The notes beneath the pieces are model-generated. The model was not told the origin of the DNA. It saw nothing but the letters and a program-made list of their open reading frames with translations, and did not search any database. This document shows, one piece after another, positions 52,957 to 63,235 of a DNA stretch of 64,000 nucleotides. The first letter of the stretch is position 1, and each line of letters starts with the position of its first letter. Source of the stretch: Acestrorhynchus altus (lineage: Eukaryota; Chordata; Actinopteri; Characiformes; Acestrorhynchidae); the NCBI GenBank assembly GCA_034509495.1, contig CM067507.1:31175279-31239278 (forward strand). The letters run 5' to 3'. The translations under genes were made by a program, and so were the position numbers.

Positions 52957-55096
52957 CTATTTGGACAAAAGTATTGCAACGCCTGCTCATTTATTGTTCC
53001 TTTATAAGAGTTTATCTTGCTTTTTTTGGAGTTACTGACTCTACTGTCCAGAGAAGGTTTTCTATTAGAATTTGAGTATCTGTGAGGATTTGGTTGCATT
53101 CAGCAACATTTTCCTCTTGATGGTTGAAACATTAGCAATTATAGACCAATATCACTACTTCCCTTCCTCTCAAAAATCCTTGAATGATCTGTCTACAATC
53201 AGCTATCGCTCTTTCTCAATCAAAACAATTTACAGGATCCAAACCAATCTGGCTTCAAACCGGCACACTCAACAGAGACTGCTCTCATTGCGGTCACTGA
53301 GAAACTCCATGCTGCTAGATCAGCCAAACTATCCTCTGTTGTAATTCTCCTCAACCTCTCTGCAGCCTTTGATACAGTAGATCACATGATCCTCCTGTCA
53401 ATCCTTGGTAGCCTTGGAATCACTGGTTCTGCATTACAATGGTTTGCATCATACCTGGAAGAACGTTCTTACCAGGTCACATGGCAGGGAGCCACATCAG
53501 CTCCACGCAGACTATCCACCGGTGTTCAACAAGGGTCAGTCCTTGGTCCTCTTCTCTTTTCTCTCTACACTACTTCTCTTGGTAAAGTAATATCTTCTCA
53601 TGGTTTTACTTACCACTGCTGTGCTGACGACACTCAACTCATCCTCTCTTTCCCACCCTCCGACACCCAGGTCTCATCCCAGATCTCAGCTTGCCTCTCT
53701 GATGTCTCATCATGGATGGCAGCCCATCACCTCAAACTCAACCCCAGCAAGACCGAACTGCTATTCATTCCTGGTAGCACTGGTCCTCACCCTGACCTTA
53801 CCATTTCCCTTGAGAACTCACTGGTCACTCCATCTGCTGAAGCACGCAGTCTTGGTATAGTAGTGGATGACCAGTTATCGTTCTCAGCTCATTTTGCAAA
53901 CCTGACTCGGTCCTGCAGATTTCTCCTTTACAACATTAGGAGAATTCGACCTTTTCTGTCTAGAGAGGCCACTCAGGTGCTTGTTCAGTCTCTTGTCATT
54001 TCAAGACTAGACTACTGCAACTCCCTATTGGCTGGCCTTCCTATGCGGACCATCAGACCATTGCAACTTATCCAGAATGCAGCAGCACGGCTCATCTTCA
54101 ATGTTCCTAAATTCAGTCACGTAACTCCTCTGCTGTGTTCCCTTCATGGCTCCCTGTAGCTGCCCGCATCAGATTCAAAACCTTAATGCTGACCTACAAA
54201 GCCAAAAATGGACCAGCCCCTCCATACATGATGGCAATGGTCAAAACTCGAGCTGCACCAAGAGCCCTTCGAGCTTCAACTACAGCTCGGCTTGAACCAC
54301 CATCCCTCAGAATACAAGGTAAACATGCATCCAGACTCTTTTCTGTTCTGGCACCAAAATGGTGGAACAAACTTCCCCTGGGAGTCCGAAGAGCTGAGTC
54401 CCTCACTGTCTTCAAACGCAGACTGAAGACTCATCTGTTTCAGGAGTACTTAACTCCATAAAGACTTTTGTTTCAACACGGTCTAAATGTGTGGAATCTC
54501 TAGATTCCAGCCTGGTCTACTAGCTAAGGATGTTCTAAGTAAACAGCAAAGCACTTTTGTACGTCGCTCTGGATAAGGGCGTCTGCTAAATGCCGCAAAT
54601 GTAAATGTAAATGTAAATGTAAGCAACAAGAGCATTCATAAGGTCAGGATGTTGGATGATGACCAATCCACCTCATCCCAACAGTATTGGATGGAGCCCT
54701 TCATTCCTGCCGAACAAATCTAGGTCCAGTTAAATGAACTTAACGTGTTATATCTTCACAGCTTAACAGTCAAAGAAGAATCATGATTGTGTGTGAGTTG
54801 GACAAAAGTATTGTGACCAAACCAATAGTGAGGTCAGGTCAAGAGCGCCATCATTGCAGAGAACATAGTTCCACTTCTCCACAGCTCAATGCCGGGGAGC
54901 TTTATACCCCTGTAAATTATAGCCCATGCTTGGCATTGGACCTGGTGCCAATAGGTTCATCTTTATCTACTATTTTTTCAATTGGTAATACTTCTCTACA
55001 GGGACTAGACAAGCTGTGTGTGCATTTGCACATCAGTGTCAGCAATGGGTGCAACTTAAGTAGCTGAATGCCACAAACATTTGGACATGTGTACTG
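52953..55096 (+). mobile_element. ACTATATGGACA-family element split by an L2 LINE
   Basis: The left arm 52,953-53,108 (tacactatttggacaaaagt to gcattcagcaaca) and right arm from 54,623 (gcaacaagagcattcat, ggtcaggatgttggatgatg, ccacagctcaatgccgggg, gggactagacaagctgtgtg) join in the family order. The repeated gcaaca on both sides of the LINE is a target-site duplication. Confidence 0.8.
53109..54622 (+). pseudogene. 5'-truncated L2-clade LINE reverse transcriptase, inactivated
   Basis: L2-type elements copy their RNA at the insertion site with a reverse transcriptase. Here the frame shows S-G-F-K-P-A-H-S-T-E-T-A, V-V-I-L-L-N-L-S-A-A-F-D, Q-Q-G-S-V-L-G-P-L-L-F-S, C-C-A-D-D-T-Q-L and L-D-Y-C-N-S-L-L-A-G-L-P, with the 3' domain in another frame from about 54,146. 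Motif A has Asn where the catalytic Asp is expected, motif C has Cys before A-D-D, a stop lies near 53,190 and a one-base deletion breaks the frame near 54,146. The 3' end (gctctggataagggcgtctg then ctaaatg) carries AAATGT tail repeats. Sequence quality suggests a fairly young but dead copy. Confidence 0.9.
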
Positions 55097-55640
55097 TACT
55101 GAACAATGTATTAGGAAGACTACACAATCACTAGGACCTCTCTCTGCTGTTAAAGCCACAGTTCTTCAAGGCATTGACTGAATGTAGGGTCAGAATGTGG
55201 ATCCAATAGATTAAATCTATGGACTCAGCCTGCCTTTTATAAACAGTCTGGTGTGGGTGGAGGTGGTGTATTTGGTGGGGAATGCTTTCATACCACAATT
55301 TGGCTGCTAATACCAGTCAATCATCCCTTGAACACCACAGACTATTTGTTGCTGGCCGTACACATTCCCTTCATGGCCACAGTTTACCCCTCTCCTCGTG
55401 TCTACGTCTAGCATGGTAATGCACCATGTCACAAAACAAAAGTCTCTGAAGCTGGGTTCGTGGACATGACAAAAAGTTCAGTGTTCTTCAGTGATCTTCC
55501 CAGTCACTGGATCTGTATCCAGTAGAACACCTTTGGGATGTGCTAGAACGGGAGATTTACAGCATGAAAGAACTCCTGAAAAAAGCTGTTTTGAGAGCAA
55601 ACGGAGGCTCTTCCAGAGAATTAGAATAGTGAGTGGTGAG
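55097..55640 (+). pseudogene. Tc1-like transposase remnant
   Basis: The plus strand contains the end of a DDE transposase in broken frames: aatgcaccatgtcacaaaac, then tcccagtcactggatctgta, gtagaacacctttgggatgt and gctagaacgggagattt, which correspond to D-N-A-P-C-H, Q-S-P-D-L-x-P and E-H-L-W-D-V-L-E-R-E-I with changes. No intact frame remains. Confidence 0.65.
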
Positions 55641-56640
55641 TGCACATGTAATAAAACTAACAGAGTCTTCATTTTGAGAGCATTGCCATCAATCCTAGCA
55701 GAGATTACCGGGCTTTATATCTGCTTTTATTTGTCTCGTAGAAAGTTTACAGCCTCTTTTCCATGAGCTTATAAGATTATGATAAGACAGCAGACCAAAG
55801 TCTGAATGTCAGCGTCTCAATGGAGGTCTACAACTTTTTTTTTCCATCAAATATTAAACTAAGCTCAATATTGGCCAGTCTTTACAAGTGCACTTGAATG
55901 CATAACAGGAAGCCAAACTCATTTCACAAAAATTATGCTCTTACATGAGTATAAGCAGGGTACTGTGGTGGATATATAACCATATAAAGTATGACCCATT
56001 ATGTGAAATTGTGGTACCTGAACATGAGACATTGACTTTTCAGGACCCTGACAAACAGACAAATGATCAGGTGCTCATTGATTCCTATAGTGATCCTGGG
56101 ACTTTTATTTTTAAGGAAACTGCTGGAAGTGCTTTCAATGTCATTTAGGCTAAGACAAGTCAGGTCCATAAGTGTTAGAACATTTTTTTGTAATTTCATT
56201 GGAAAAGTATCTGGCACTGTATTTGTTTTTACGATCATATTTTCAGATGCCTTAAATACAAGTACTTGCCTTGTTTACATGTATAAGAATGTATTTAAGA
56301 TCACTTAATGTGTTGTTTTAGTGGCTAAAACTGAAACAAAGCAAAATTTAATTTGTGGTTTCTGTCAAGCAGTAAAGTACTGTTTATCCTCACAGTGAGT
56401 GGCCTTATGGATGGTCTTTAAACTTAGTCTGAGATATAATTTGGTTAATAAAAGAAAGATGATCTTGGTCATCATTTAGAAATTAATGTAGTGAACATTC
56501 AAAAAATCATTACGTGAGGTAAGTAAGTTGTGAATGTGACACCATGTGGAGCTTTTAGGGGTTTATATGTTATAGAGGAGGAATCAAATGCCAAATTCTC
56601 TGCTTTTTTTAAATGTTTTGCCATTTTTCCAATTTTTCAC
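55641..56640. other. Intergenic, no gene seen
   Basis: AT-rich sequence; overlapping short frames on both strands at 55,945-56,308 have no recognised homology. Confidence 0.45.
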
Positions 56641-56938
56641 CCCTAATAATTTAGATGTGCCAATTAGCCATCCCCCTAAGTTGCCTCCCACATTACGTGC
56701 CCTGCCTCCAGTGCCGGGGGGAGAAATCGTCCACATGTTTCCTCTGAGTCAAGTGACGATAGCCTACCACCACTTTTCGAACTGCCGCCATTTGCATTGT
56801 TGCCGGGCAGAGAGAGAGCAAACCAATTTCTCTCCCTCTGGACCCCGGCTACCGATGGTGAGCAGCATGAACCTGGATTCGAACCTGTGACCCCAGGATC
56901 ATAGTGGTAGCGCCATTAGCCCGCCACTCGGGGCCAAT
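56640..56938 (-). mobile_element. tRNA-derived SINE
   Basis: Read on the minus strand, the head is tRNA-like: gccccgagtggcggg near the A box, then ggtagcgc-like sequence read as atggcgctaccac, and a perfect B box ggttcgaatcc (56,885-56,875). A tRNA-unrelated body of about 230 bases follows. The internal Pol III promoter elements identify a SINE. It is not a tRNA gene because the stems do not pair fully. Confidence 0.7.
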
Positions 56939-57753
56939 TCTCTGCTTTTTAATTATGAATTATTCATTAATGCAGCCTACAAAACAGGTTTATTCTTTAA
57001 TTGTGTTGTGATTGTTTAAAAAAACAACAATAATAAACACAAAGGGTTTGATCCCATTGTTGAAGTGTTTCTTCAATTATTAATTATTGTCTGAGATTTT
57101 CCATTTACTATTATGGTTGTGCATTGCAAAGCAACTGATTTTCACCCATAGGAAAGAATAGCGTGCAAATGTGTTTACACCCTTTTTACATCCCAATGAA
57201 ACACTGATAACACCCAACCAACCACCTGGAATTCCATACCAACTGCCTACTACCACCTAGCAACATCCTTGCAACTCTACAGCACCACCTGGCAAACACC
57301 TGACACAGGAGCAACCACCTACCAACACAAGAGAAATCAGGTAGGAGTGACCACCAAGCAAGTCAATAGCAACCATCTGAGATACCATAGCAAATTCCTA
57401 GATTGCACAGTACTTACACGTGTTTAAAGTATTTATCCACTGACTGACAGTGATGGTAATTGCATGGATAGCTCTAAGTTCCATTTGACTGGACAGCTCT
57501 GGTTAGCCAGAGCTGTCCAAGCAGTTGAAACAACATCCTCAGCAGGATTTTTAGTTTCCGGACCTGAATTTGCCACATCTGCTGGCTAGGCTGTTGACAG
57601 ATCTTATGGACTGTGGAATGTACCATGCAGGTACACCTGCCTGAAGTGTTGAAAATCAACTGGAAAATGATCCCTTTACTTGGCCGCAGACAAGGCCCTC
57701 TGCAAACATCTGTTACCTGAGTGATGAATATTTAGCTGAGCAAAGCTGCGGCT

Positions 57754-57966
57754 TCACATTGCATTTGCTGCCTTTATTTTCTCTCTGTCATTTTTGAACA
57801 CTTCCAGAATACATTCCAAGACCCGTGAAAAAAGATCTCTGCTTATAAAACAGAACATAAGCAAAGTTCCTGATATTCCTGCACAGATCATAGTAATTGT
57901 TGGCATTCTCTCTTCTCGTTCGCCACTGCTGACTGTTATTCCTGACGCTGATTTATTATGTTTTGT
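57754..57966 (-). CDS. Predicted gene, candidate exon 3 (membrane segment, stop)
   Basis: 213 bases in phase 0 from an acceptor ttacag at 57,967 to TGA at 57,754. A run of ten As replaces the usual polypyrimidine tract just upstream, which weakens the call. It contains the only hydrophobic stretch outside the signal peptide. No polyadenylation signal was found in the 350 bases beyond the stop. Confidence 0.3.
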   Translation of the reverse strand, partial: TKHNKSASGITVSSGEREERMPTITMICAGISGTLLMFCFISRDLFSRVLECILEVFKNDREKIKAANAM

Positions 57967-59131
57967 CTGTAACATTTTTTTTTTGCAAAATGTACAAGAA
58001 ACAGAAGCATGATAAATAACTGGTCAGTTGATTCAGTGGGGAGAAGGATCTATGCTTCATTTCCCTGAGGTTGTGTGGAGCATTCCTTTCAGTCTAAAGC
58101 TAGAATTGCACAATAACACAAAGCCCGATGGAAAGCAACTTCTTGTGTTCTTCTTTTTTTCGCCTGTATCTGAAAAATGATCTAAATTTCACCCATCTGA
58201 CACTTTACTTCTTGGTCTTATAATTTAGTGTTATTAAAAGGGGATGCATTTAATATAACTGTATAGTACAATTAATGAAATAATGCTACACTAACATGAA
58301 ATAGCTTACCGTTGCCCGTACTCTGTGATACTCCATGGCACCTCTTCTGGAAAACAGTGTCCGTGGTTTTCCTTGATTCCACAGATCTGTGGGAAAGATG
58401 ACAGCAACCCTGAACTCTAATGTCAGAAAAAATGTATATATAAATGTCAAGCAAAAACCTCGTATGTAGAAATGAAGCATTTCCCAGGAATCTTCTGTTT
58501 GGTGTTTCTTTTGGACCATCATAAAGAAATTTTGACACAATGTTAAAAAGAACAGTCTGATTCAAATTATGTCAAAAAGTAATTATTAAGATACAAAAGA
58601 GAAATGAAGACACAGGATTTTGCAGTGCAAAGACGATATACTGGAGTTGCATGATACTACAGTGAATGTTGTGATGAACTCAAAATAAATCAGGAATACA
58701 CACAGAAAATAGAGATGCTGAAAAGGATATTTTATAGCTTTATGGACTAATAATCAGTGATGGATGATGATAAATGTAGTACATTCAGAATATGATCAAT
58801 TACAGCGATGTTACTGATTTTAGTAAATATGAGAAGTCCTTAAGCTTAAATCTGAATTAACTGATGCTTTGGTTAAATGATTAATATTTTCTTACAAGAA
58901 ACGTCATAAAAAACTCTTTTCTAGCAAATATTATTTAATATATTAAACTTTTTATCCTAAAGCTCAGAATTATGTATTACTGCCCACTAAGGTTAATGTA
59001 CAGTTTGCTGAAGTAAAAATCATTTGTACAGTTGAAAGTCAGGCAATGTGTTTATTATAGTTATTATGGTTTTTAAGTAAAATCAACATTTTGAGTTTGC
59101 AATGTGGTTGCATTAGTACTAACAGTGGGAT

Positions 59132-59188
<57 letters not shown>

Positions 59189-59337
59189 CTATACAAAAAC
59201 AACAACAACAACAACAACAACAACAATAATAATAATAATAATTATTAACTATACAACAATAATAATAATAATAATAACAATGATGATGATGATTATTATT
59301 ATTATCATTATTATTATTATTATAATTACTATTATTA

Positions 59338-59375
<38 letters not shown>

Positions 59376-60290
59376 GTTATTATAAGTAGTAGTAGTAGAA
59401 AAATAATGAAGAAACCTTTTGGATATATTATTGCGGAAGATCTTCATTATCTATACTTTACTTCCACTCATATTTGAGATTCACACACTACACTGTAAAT
59501 GATGAGGCTGGATTTGAGGTATGATGATGTCAAATATTGATTCATCTGAAGAACATGTGTGGTTTGCACTGATTCATTTGAGTTGAGTAGAACCAGATAA
59601 ATTCACACAAAGATTAAATGAGTGTAGAGCATGCCTCCCGAACCAATCAGGATTGTTGTAAAAGCTATAGTTTTCAGGGCTTTTCTGAAGACACTGAAGT
59701 GTCTGAAGCATCAGGTCTAATCAAACCTCATTTCTCAGAAGCTTGTTCACCATAAAAACAACAAGATCCTTATGGAACTTTTGGATGTTCTTCAATTTAA
59801 ACCATGGAGGAACCTCTTAGCGTGCTTCAATTAACCTTTAATAAAAGGAGGACAGTTTCTTGAAGGTTCTTTGAAGCACCTTAAGAGGTTTCAACCTGAA
59901 GAACCTCCAAATGTTCCTCAAAGATCTTGTATTTTTTACAGTGAACCCAGCAAGATGTTCACACTTCCAGAAAAACTGGAATAATGGAACAAAAGTGGGT
60001 TTTAGATTACTGAAGGGTTCGCTTAGTGTCAGTGCTGCTTAGCTGGAGATTTTTGGTGAAAACCTAAAAGCTTTGGCTCAGTAATGGAACTCATGGGTTT
60101 GCAGCACTGACTGCTGACTGGGATGTCCTTCACTGACTGGACATCCAGTAGTCTACAAGTTAGAAGCCTTATTAAACACCACAGGTATTCATCTCCTCCA
60201 CAAGCTCTTACCTGGCTGGAGGTTGGTGAGCTCCTGAGCTGATGTCATCAGAAGCGCAGCCTGGACGAGACAAAGCCAAACCAGGACCAT
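57754..60290 (-). CDS. Predicted small signal-peptide, possibly single-pass membrane protein, three exons
   Basis: I do not recognise this protein. Three minus-strand exons (60,212-60,290; 58,310-58,386; 57,754-57,966) join in phase to about 122 residues ending in TGA. The start (A at -3, G at +4) opens M-V-L-V-W-L-C-L-V-Q-A-A-L-L-M-T-S-A, a good signal peptide with cleavage after T-S-A. A short hydrophilic ectodomain has an S-R-R dibasic site and one N-K-S glycosylation sequon. Then comes a hydrophobic stretch T-M-I-C-A-G-I-S-G-T-L-L-M-F-C-F-I and a tail of about 30 residues. This would be a type I membrane protein. Exons 1 and 2 have strong splice sites; exon 3 has a weak acceptor, so the C-terminal half is uncertain and the true continuation may lie elsewhere. 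Confidence 0.4.
58310..58386 (-). CDS. Predicted gene, candidate exon 2
   Basis: 77 bases with a strong acceptor (tgctgtcatctttcccacag) and donor ACG|GTAAGC. Joined in phase 1 to exon 1 it reads D-L-W-N-Q-G-K-P-R-T-L-F-S-R-R-G-A-M-E-Y then H-R-V-R-A-T. The alternative open phase reads C-G-I-K-E-N-H-G-H-C-F but does not fit exon 1. Confidence 0.45.
59131..59397. repeat. Long AAT/AAC and ATT inverted trinucleotide repeat
   Basis: AAT units, then AAC units, more AAT, a TGATGATGATG centre and about 110 bases of ATT with GTT and AGT variants. The left and right arms are complementary. It lies in the first intron of the predicted membrane-protein gene. Confidence 0.9.
59760..59945. repeat. AGAACC-type interspersed repeat
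   Basis: Repeated gaacctc, aggttct and gaagaacctcc motifs in both orientations, similar to blocks at 5330 and 36,488. Confidence 0.45.
60212..60290 (-). CDS. Predicted gene, exon 1 (signal peptide)
   Basis: The ATG at 60,290 is followed by 26 codons and one base, then the strong donor CCAG|GTAAGA at 60,211. The encoded sequence is a textbook signal peptide. Flanking sequence upstream (60,300-60,500) is GC-rich. Confidence 0.5.
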
Positions 60291-60464
60291 CTTTATCTCA
60301 GAACCCCACGAGGAGATCTGGAGCTTCTGGAGGATCTAGGGTCTAGAGCTCGTCCTGTAGAGGCGATGAGCAAAGCGAGGAGATGATCGCAGAGACCAGA
60401 AGGTCGGCAAACTTCTGTAGATGATGTCTGGTGTTTGTTGGTCTGGTGGTCGACAGCATTGCGC

Positions 60465-60473
60465 ATTATATTG
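60465..60473 (-). promoter_or_regulatory. Possible TATA-like box
   Basis: AATATAATG in a GC-rich stretch 175 bases upstream of the predicted start codon. A single short motif, so weak evidence. Confidence 0.2.
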
Positions 60474-60639
60474 TCGGTGGAGCTCCGCCTCAAGCCTGGA
60501 GATACGGGGGCTCTGCATTAACCCATTTCTAGACCCCTGTGTTTGCCGAGGGGGCAGTAAAACCAGGGCTTGATTTTAGTTAAAGAACACCTCGGACACT
60601 CTGGGGTCCAGGACACACTGACTGAAGATGGGAGGGAGG

Positions 60640-60780
60640 TACATTTGCCAAACCACCTTAAGCTGGTCGAGCTGGTCATCCATCCAATACCAAGCTGGGG
60701 AATCAGTTCAACCAGCTTGTCCAAGATGGTCAACCAGCAAAACCAGCGTTAAACCTGCTTGACCAGCCTAAAATCCAAGG
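60640..60780. repeat. ACCAGC/GCTGGT-rich repeat
   Basis: agctggtcgagctggtcatc, ttcaaccagcttgtccaaga and cttgaccagcct give a partly palindromic block like that at 49,087-49,310. Confidence 0.5.
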
Positions 60781-61176
60781 TGGTTCAGAGTTCAGCAGGA
60801 AAAAAACTACAGAACCATGTAACTGTATTAATAAACATTAATGTATAAATATTTACTCACCTACCAATAATATTTAATAGCCTATAGTCAAATTAAAATA
60901 GTCCTTTCATTTGTTTTTACTAATAAAATACCTGTTACACCTGTTACATTACATTGTTTTTTCATGGCGGCATAAGAATAAATAAATAAATGATAAAAGC
61001 ACCACCAACAAACAAACAAACAAATACGAATGAAACATAAGTAACATAAGATAACATAAGGTGGCTGGGATGAAGAAGACCTATTGTCCCCCTAATAAAA
61101 TGTAAAATTATAGCTAGTATAAAAAGCTATGATCTACAATGAAGTAAAGAAACAAATACAGTATATACAGATACAC

Positions 61177-61178
<2 letters not shown>

Positions 61179-61221
<43 letters not shown>

Positions 61222-61222
61222 N
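61179..61222. repeat. AT microsatellite ending in an unresolved base
   Basis: About 21 AT units and then an N at 61,222, so the true length of the tract is unknown. Confidence 0.95.
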
Positions 61223-61517
61223 AGCATGAGAAGAGAGTGAACATTCCGTGGCTAATGCGGCCACGTTCTGGGCATTTCTTCGCAAGGGGCCAATCTCCCC
61301 CTCCTCCCTGCAGCAGCTGTCACGCAATGTGCTGCTGCTTGTCACTGAGGAAGAGTAAAGCACTGTTTCACAGTGGCAGCAGAGCACAGCACATCGCTTC
61401 ACACCTAAAACCCAATCGAATACGCTCCTGTCATCTGTCCTGTACAGGAGGGACTCAGTACTCCACCATTAGTCAACAACACTTATCTTAGAGAGCATGC
61501 TTTTTCATAGACTGATT
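61223..61517. other. Intergenic, no gene seen
   Basis: Moderately GC-rich unique sequence. Open frames here run through the AT repeat and are not credible. Confidence 0.5.
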
Positions 61518-61551
<34 letters not shown>

Positions 61552-61628
61552 TGACTGGACAAAAAAAAGAAAAGATGGACAAATGCTTGGATATACAGAC
61601 ATTACTATACATATACAGGGAGAGAGAT

Positions 61629-61715
<87 letters not shown>

Positions 61716-61745
61716 GGATGGATGGATGGATGGATGGATGGATGG
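61518..61745. repeat. Compound GACA / GATA / GATG tetranucleotide repeat
   Basis: GACA (61,518-61,550), about 21 GATA units (61,629-61,713), then about eight GATG units. This composition is known from Bkm-type satellite sequences. Confidence 0.95.
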
Positions 61746-63089
61746 ACAGATGGTCAGATGGAAAAATGTGTGCATTGAGACCAGTACACATATGTAATAT
61801 CAGTCCACAGTGTTCTCTCAGAGTTAAAAAGAGTCTGATGGCTCTTAGAGTCGGTCAGTTGAGAAGTTTAGTGACCACAGCCTTCACTTAAACACCATAT
61901 TACCTGCTATACCTGAGGTAAATCCAAAGATTTCAGTCCCAGCTGTCCCTTTTTGTTATCACATATTAGCAGCTCAAAAAACTGCTGACAGTCAAAGTCT
62001 AATACTACTAAAAGGAAAGTTGGGGGTCAGTGTAATGAAAAGATAATTGGACTTTGTATGTTGTATATGTGGGGCTAGAGGTGACGGCGGTGGTGGTCAA
62101 AAACACTCTGTACTGCCAAAAGACCAAAGTAATCCAAAGACAAAACAATACTAATTCATGACATGTATTTTTAAGTTTTTTCACTGAAACATTTATGAAG
62201 AAATATTCAATGTAATTCATAAAAACAACAATGGAACACCACATTTCTCTCACACTGGAGACCTCCTGACTGTAAATGTGCTACGCTGCCAAATCAATTG
62301 AAAGAAGATTAATATGTCAAAACAGCAACATAGGAATACCACATTTCTCACACTGTACTGATTATAAACACAGTCTACTGCCTAAGCATCTCATACTCTA
62401 AAAACAAAGCACCAAGCTTTACATTTGTAGTCCAAACCATGCCTTCAGGATGTTGTTATACTGTGAGACTTCAAGCCTGTTGAAAGGCAGAGAACTCTGA
62501 GAACTCGAGATAAAGTTCTGGGCAGCTTCCTAGCAGGACGAATACTTTTGTGGTATCATAATGGTACAAACGAATGTAAACTGGTGGTTCAGATTTTGAC
62601 GATCTTTTCAGCCCAGATAAAGAAGTGGAGTCAGCAAAGAACTAAAGAACTAAAACTCGTTTGTAATTCTGGAGACTAAGAAGGCTTTTGGGAAACACTT
62701 GCAAGAATGGTGTGCTTAAAGTAATGTCATTTTCCAAGAATTTTTGAGGCCTTTAATATCTATGTTGAATGAGCATGTGCCCAGACCTCCATAGCAAAGA
62801 CCAGGAGTGTCGCCTGGGGGGGATTTGGGTTGTGTTCCATCGCGTCCCTTTGTTTCACTTTGGATCATGTCAGGTTGGCTCATTGTAACATTCAGGGCTC
62901 TTTAACAAGGTCTGTTCCTGTTATCCATAAATTTGTTGCAATGTCCCTGGTTTTAACAGTTTGTCGACATATAGGAAAGACACATTATAGGGGTCACGGT
63001 TGATCCAGAGCCCACCTGGAGTCATCGAGCACAGGGCAGGATTGTACTTCATACATATACATTATACTTATACACTTGGACTGTATAAT
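61746..63089. other. Intergenic, no gene seen
   Basis: Unique sequence with a small local duplication (ggaacaccacatttctc at 62,232 and ggaataccacatttctc at 62,333). Confidence 0.5.
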
Positions 63090-63235
63090 GAAATAGTTTA
63101 GGCAGGGTCACAGTGCAGGGTCAGTCACGCTACAGGCCCCTGGAGCAGAGCGATTAAAGGCCTTGTTCAACGGTCCAGCAGTGGCAATTTAGTAGAGCTG
63201 GGTATTGACCTCATAACCTACCACTGCTCCTAACA
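63090..63235. mobile_element. Interspersed repeat fragment
   Basis: gagcagagcgattaaaggcc, ttgttcaacggtccagcagt and ggcaatttagtagagctggg resemble a widespread fish retroposon segment. Boundaries are uncertain. Confidence 0.4.

Noticed and set aside
56875..56935. Possible tRNA gene on the minus strand
   Set aside because: A and B boxes are present but acceptor and anticodon stems do not pair properly, and a SINE body follows.
59073..59477. Open frames of poly-Asn, poly-Ile and poly-Tyr
   Set aside because: Direct translations of the trinucleotide repeat; no gene evidence.
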